Origin: Anaerolinea sp.
GTDB taxonomy: Bacteria; Chloroflexota; Anaerolineae; Anaerolineales; Anaerolineaceae
Assembly: GCA_013824385.1 (NCBI GenBank)
Contig: PNNU01000169.1
Coordinates: forward strand, 1-7,200
Reading direction: 5' to 3'
Length of the DNA: 7,200 bases
Below the pieces are notes generated by a model. It was not told the origin of the DNA and made no database searches. It worked only from the letters and a program-made list of their open reading frames with translations. Shown here in pieces: positions 5,447 through 7,200 of the stretch; the first letter of the stretch is position 1; every line of letters starts with the position of its first letter. A program made the position numbers and the translations under genes.

Positions 5447-7200
5447 TCAATCCGATGAATATTTCATTTCAAAAAATGAAATCGGCGCACTTGGATTATA
5501 AGCTCGAGATTTCTGCCGGAAATCATAATTAGGAATGCCATTCGGAAAATCTCTTTCATATTGATCTACAGTATCCCTGGTCAATGGAAGCAATGGTAAT
5601 TTCACAATCGAACGACCCTTGGGGATTGGATACCCATTCACATGGTCATAAAGGATGCTCAAACCAAAACCAAGCTGCAGCCAATGCCCTCCGATATCGA
5701 AAAGCTGTTCACCATCCCGAATTGCCGAGATGCTTTTTTGATCCAGAGCCATACCCGCAAAATAAATATCCTTGCCAGGAATAAGTCCCATTTCTTTGGC
5801 CGCGTCCATGGCACCCTGCGCCATCAGGTCATTGGCAGCCCATACTCCCTGTATCATCGGGTATTCCTTTAACATCTCACCCATATTCTTTTTAGCAAGG
5901 TCATATGTGTAATCAGAATCACGGGATGATACCAAAACTGCTTCAGCGTGTTCTCTAAGTGCTCGGATTAAGCCTTTATGCCTTAGAATGGAAGCTGAGG
6001 CGCCACGTGGGCCATCCAATGCAGCAATATATTTCTTTCCGTCTTTTGATTCGGGAATATGGGCCAGCAAGTACTTTCCCATTTCATAAGCTCCCGTTTC
6101 ATCTGCCGGGCCCACAAAAGCCACGTAATTTGGATATTCTTCAGATTTGGGTTGAACCCCGCCTTGATAGGAATCGACTAGAACCACCGGGATGTCCGAT
6201 GCCTTGGCAAGAGTCAAACCCATTCTGCAAAGACCAAAATAGGGAACCCAAAGAATGCCATCCACTTTTTGATCAACTAATTGTCTAATATTCTGTTCCA
6301 TTATTTCTTTTTGATTATCAGATTCTTTGACTACCAAATTTACACCAAGTTCAGATGCCCCGATTTGTGCAAACTTTATGGCATTTGACCAGAATCGATT
6401 GTTGTTAGGTACAACTATGCCAATTGTGGGTTTAGTACCAGGTTTTCGATTTTTTATAATAGACTTGGTTCCTTCAGCATTTACATGATATTCAGCAACT
6501 AAATTCTGAAGAGAAGAAGCCATTTCTGCCAATGTTTGCGCTGAAGCAGTAGAATCTGTAACCAGATTTGTGATCTCATCTGTGAGTCTGGCTACTCCTA
6601 TTGCAGTCGTCCGATTTTCATGACTGACCTTTGACACGTTTTTCGTTTCTTGAGAAATATCATCTGCCGTGGCAGCCATTTCTTCAGTTGTCGCAGTATT
6701 CTCCTCCACCACTGCGGATACTGATTCCATTGCACTACCCAAGTCATTGCTTAAATCAACCTGTTGTTGTGAAATATTTACTACATCTATCAACCCCTGG
6801 CTCACCAATTTGGATGTTGCAATTATGCTATCCAAAGCCTTCCCGGATCGATTTGCCAATTCAACCCCGTTTTCAACTTCTTTGACCCCTAAATTCATAG
6901 TGACAACGGCTTCTTGCGCACTTATTTGGATGGAAGTCACCAGACTGTTTACTTCTTTTGTGGCGATGACCGAGTTTTCAGCCAGTTTTCTTACTTCGCT
7001 TGCTACAACAGCAAACCCGCGCCCCATTTCTCCTGCTCTTGCAGCCTCGATGGCTGCATTTAAAGCCAATAAATTGGTTTCTGCAGCTATGTTCTTTATT
7101 TTTTCAACAATAACCCCAATCTCTTCTGATCGGGTTCCCATTTCGCGCACTTTTTCGGCTGATTCTCCAACTTTACTTTTGATGTTGTTAATCGCCATGA
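5447..7200 (-). CDS. Methyl-accepting chemotaxis protein fused to a C-terminal type I periplasmic-binding-protein (sugar-binding) domain (5' end outside the window)
   Basis: At least 583 residues are visible, counted from the Met at 7198, which is probably internal because the MCP helix begins mid-heptad. Residues 1-235 form an MCP signalling domain: the CheA/CheW hairpin tip [20 protein letters not shown] (41-60) then [16 protein letters not shown], a methylation-like segment [14 protein letters not shown] (163-176) and the usual MCP C-terminal helix [17 protein letters not shown] (223-239). A polar linker (240-256) leads to a Peripla_BP_4-like fold (257-545): [71 protein letters not shown] and [13 protein letters not shown]. 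No hydrophobic span lies between the domains, so both should be cytosolic. In known receptors ligand domains are N-terminal or separate secreted proteins. Whether HAMP or membrane segments precede it is unknown. Confidence 0.92.
   Translation of the reverse strand, partial: MAINNIKSKVGESAEKVREMGTRSEEIGVIVEKIKNIAAETNLLALNAAIEAARAGEMGRGFAVVASEVRKLAENSVIATKEVNSLVTSIQISAQEAVVTMNLGVKEVENGVELANRSGKALDSIIATSKLVSQGLIDVVNISQQQVDLSNDLGSAMESVSAVVEENTATTEEMAATADDISQETKNVSKVSHENRTTAIGVARLTDEITNLVTDSTASAQTLAEMASSLQNLVAEYHVNAEGTKSIIKNRKPGTKPTIGIVVPNNNRFWSNAIKFAQIGASELGVNLVVKESDNQKEIMEQNIRQLVDQKVDGILWVPYFGLCRMGLTLAKASDIPVVLVDSYQGGVQPKSEEYPNYVAFVGPADETGAYEMGKYLLAHIPESKDGKKYIAALDGPRGASASILRHKGLIRALREHAEAVLVSSRDSDYTYDLAKKNMGEMLKEYPMIQGVWAANDLMAQGAMDAAKEMGLIPGKDIYFAGMALDQKSISAIRDGEQLFDIGGHWLQLGFGLSILYDHVNGYPIPKGRSIVKLPLLPLTRDTVDQYERDFPNGIPNYDFRQKSRAYNPSAPISFFEMKYSSD
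5461..5482. repeat. Perfect 9-bp inverted repeat over the chemoreceptor C-terminus
   Basis: ATTTCATTT (5461-5469) and AAATGAAAT (5474-5482) are perfect inverted repeats with a 4-nt loop, inside the last dozen codons of the chemoreceptor. The stem has only two G-C pairs and no U-tract follows it on the minus strand, so it is not a convincing terminator. Confidence 0.4.

Noticed and set aside
5461..5482. Inverted repeat at the chemoreceptor 3' end as an intrinsic terminator
   Set aside because: The stem is almost entirely A-T, lies within the coding sequence and is not followed by a U-tract on the transcribed strand.

Overview
The window looks like part of a bacterial chromosome with a sugar-catabolism locus beside a chemoreceptor gene. 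Base composition is moderate in the genes and drops to about 23-25% GC in stretches of the intergenic region near 5100-5220. The gene set (rhamnulokinase-like FGGY kinase, class II aldolase, PfkB kinase, DeoR regulator, COG1082-type TIM barrel, Gfo/Idh/MocA remnant, MCP) would fit an anaerobic fermentative lineage. Chloroflexota (Anaerolineae) is my preferred guess, with spirochaetes or Firmicutes as alternatives. This is an impression from protein flavour, not a measurement.

Layout. Positions 1-3091 on the minus strand form one compact operon, transcribed in this order: DeoR-family repressor (3091-2306), PfkB/1-phosphofructokinase-like kinase with a TTG start (2285-1344), class II aldolase (1314-706), and an FGGY kinase of the rhamnulokinase group (704 to beyond base 1). 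Gaps are 20, 29 and 1 nt. A 142-bp divergent intergenic region (3092-3233) holds plausible promoters for both sides, a spaced direct repeat and a 22-bp near-perfect palindrome. On the plus strand follows a sugar-phosphate isomerase/epimerase-like TIM barrel (3234-4226), closed by an intrinsic terminator (about 4248-4290). Converging on it is a decayed Gfo/Idh/MocA oxidoreductase (4877-4330, minus) with in-frame stops and a frameshift. A gene-poor AT-rich stretch (4878-5446) contains stacked inverted repeats and a phased TGTCTCA repeat cluster. The rest (5447-7200, minus) is a chemoreceptor truncated at its 5' end by the window edge.

How it fits together. FGGY kinase plus class II aldolase is the logic of L-rhamnose, L-fucose and D-arabinose catabolism: ketose to ketose-1-phosphate to DHAP plus an aldehyde. 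The DeoR protein probably senses a sugar phosphate and controls its own operon and the divergent isomerase. The kinase differs from E. coli RhaB at several normally conserved positions, and a second (PfkB) kinase is present, so the substrate may not be rhamnose.

The most unusual object is the chemoreceptor. A normal MCP signalling domain is followed, in the same reading frame, by a complete type I periplasmic-binding-protein (sugar-binding) domain at the C-terminus, with no membrane segment between them. This suggests a receptor that senses a ligand in the cytoplasm with a binding-protein fold.
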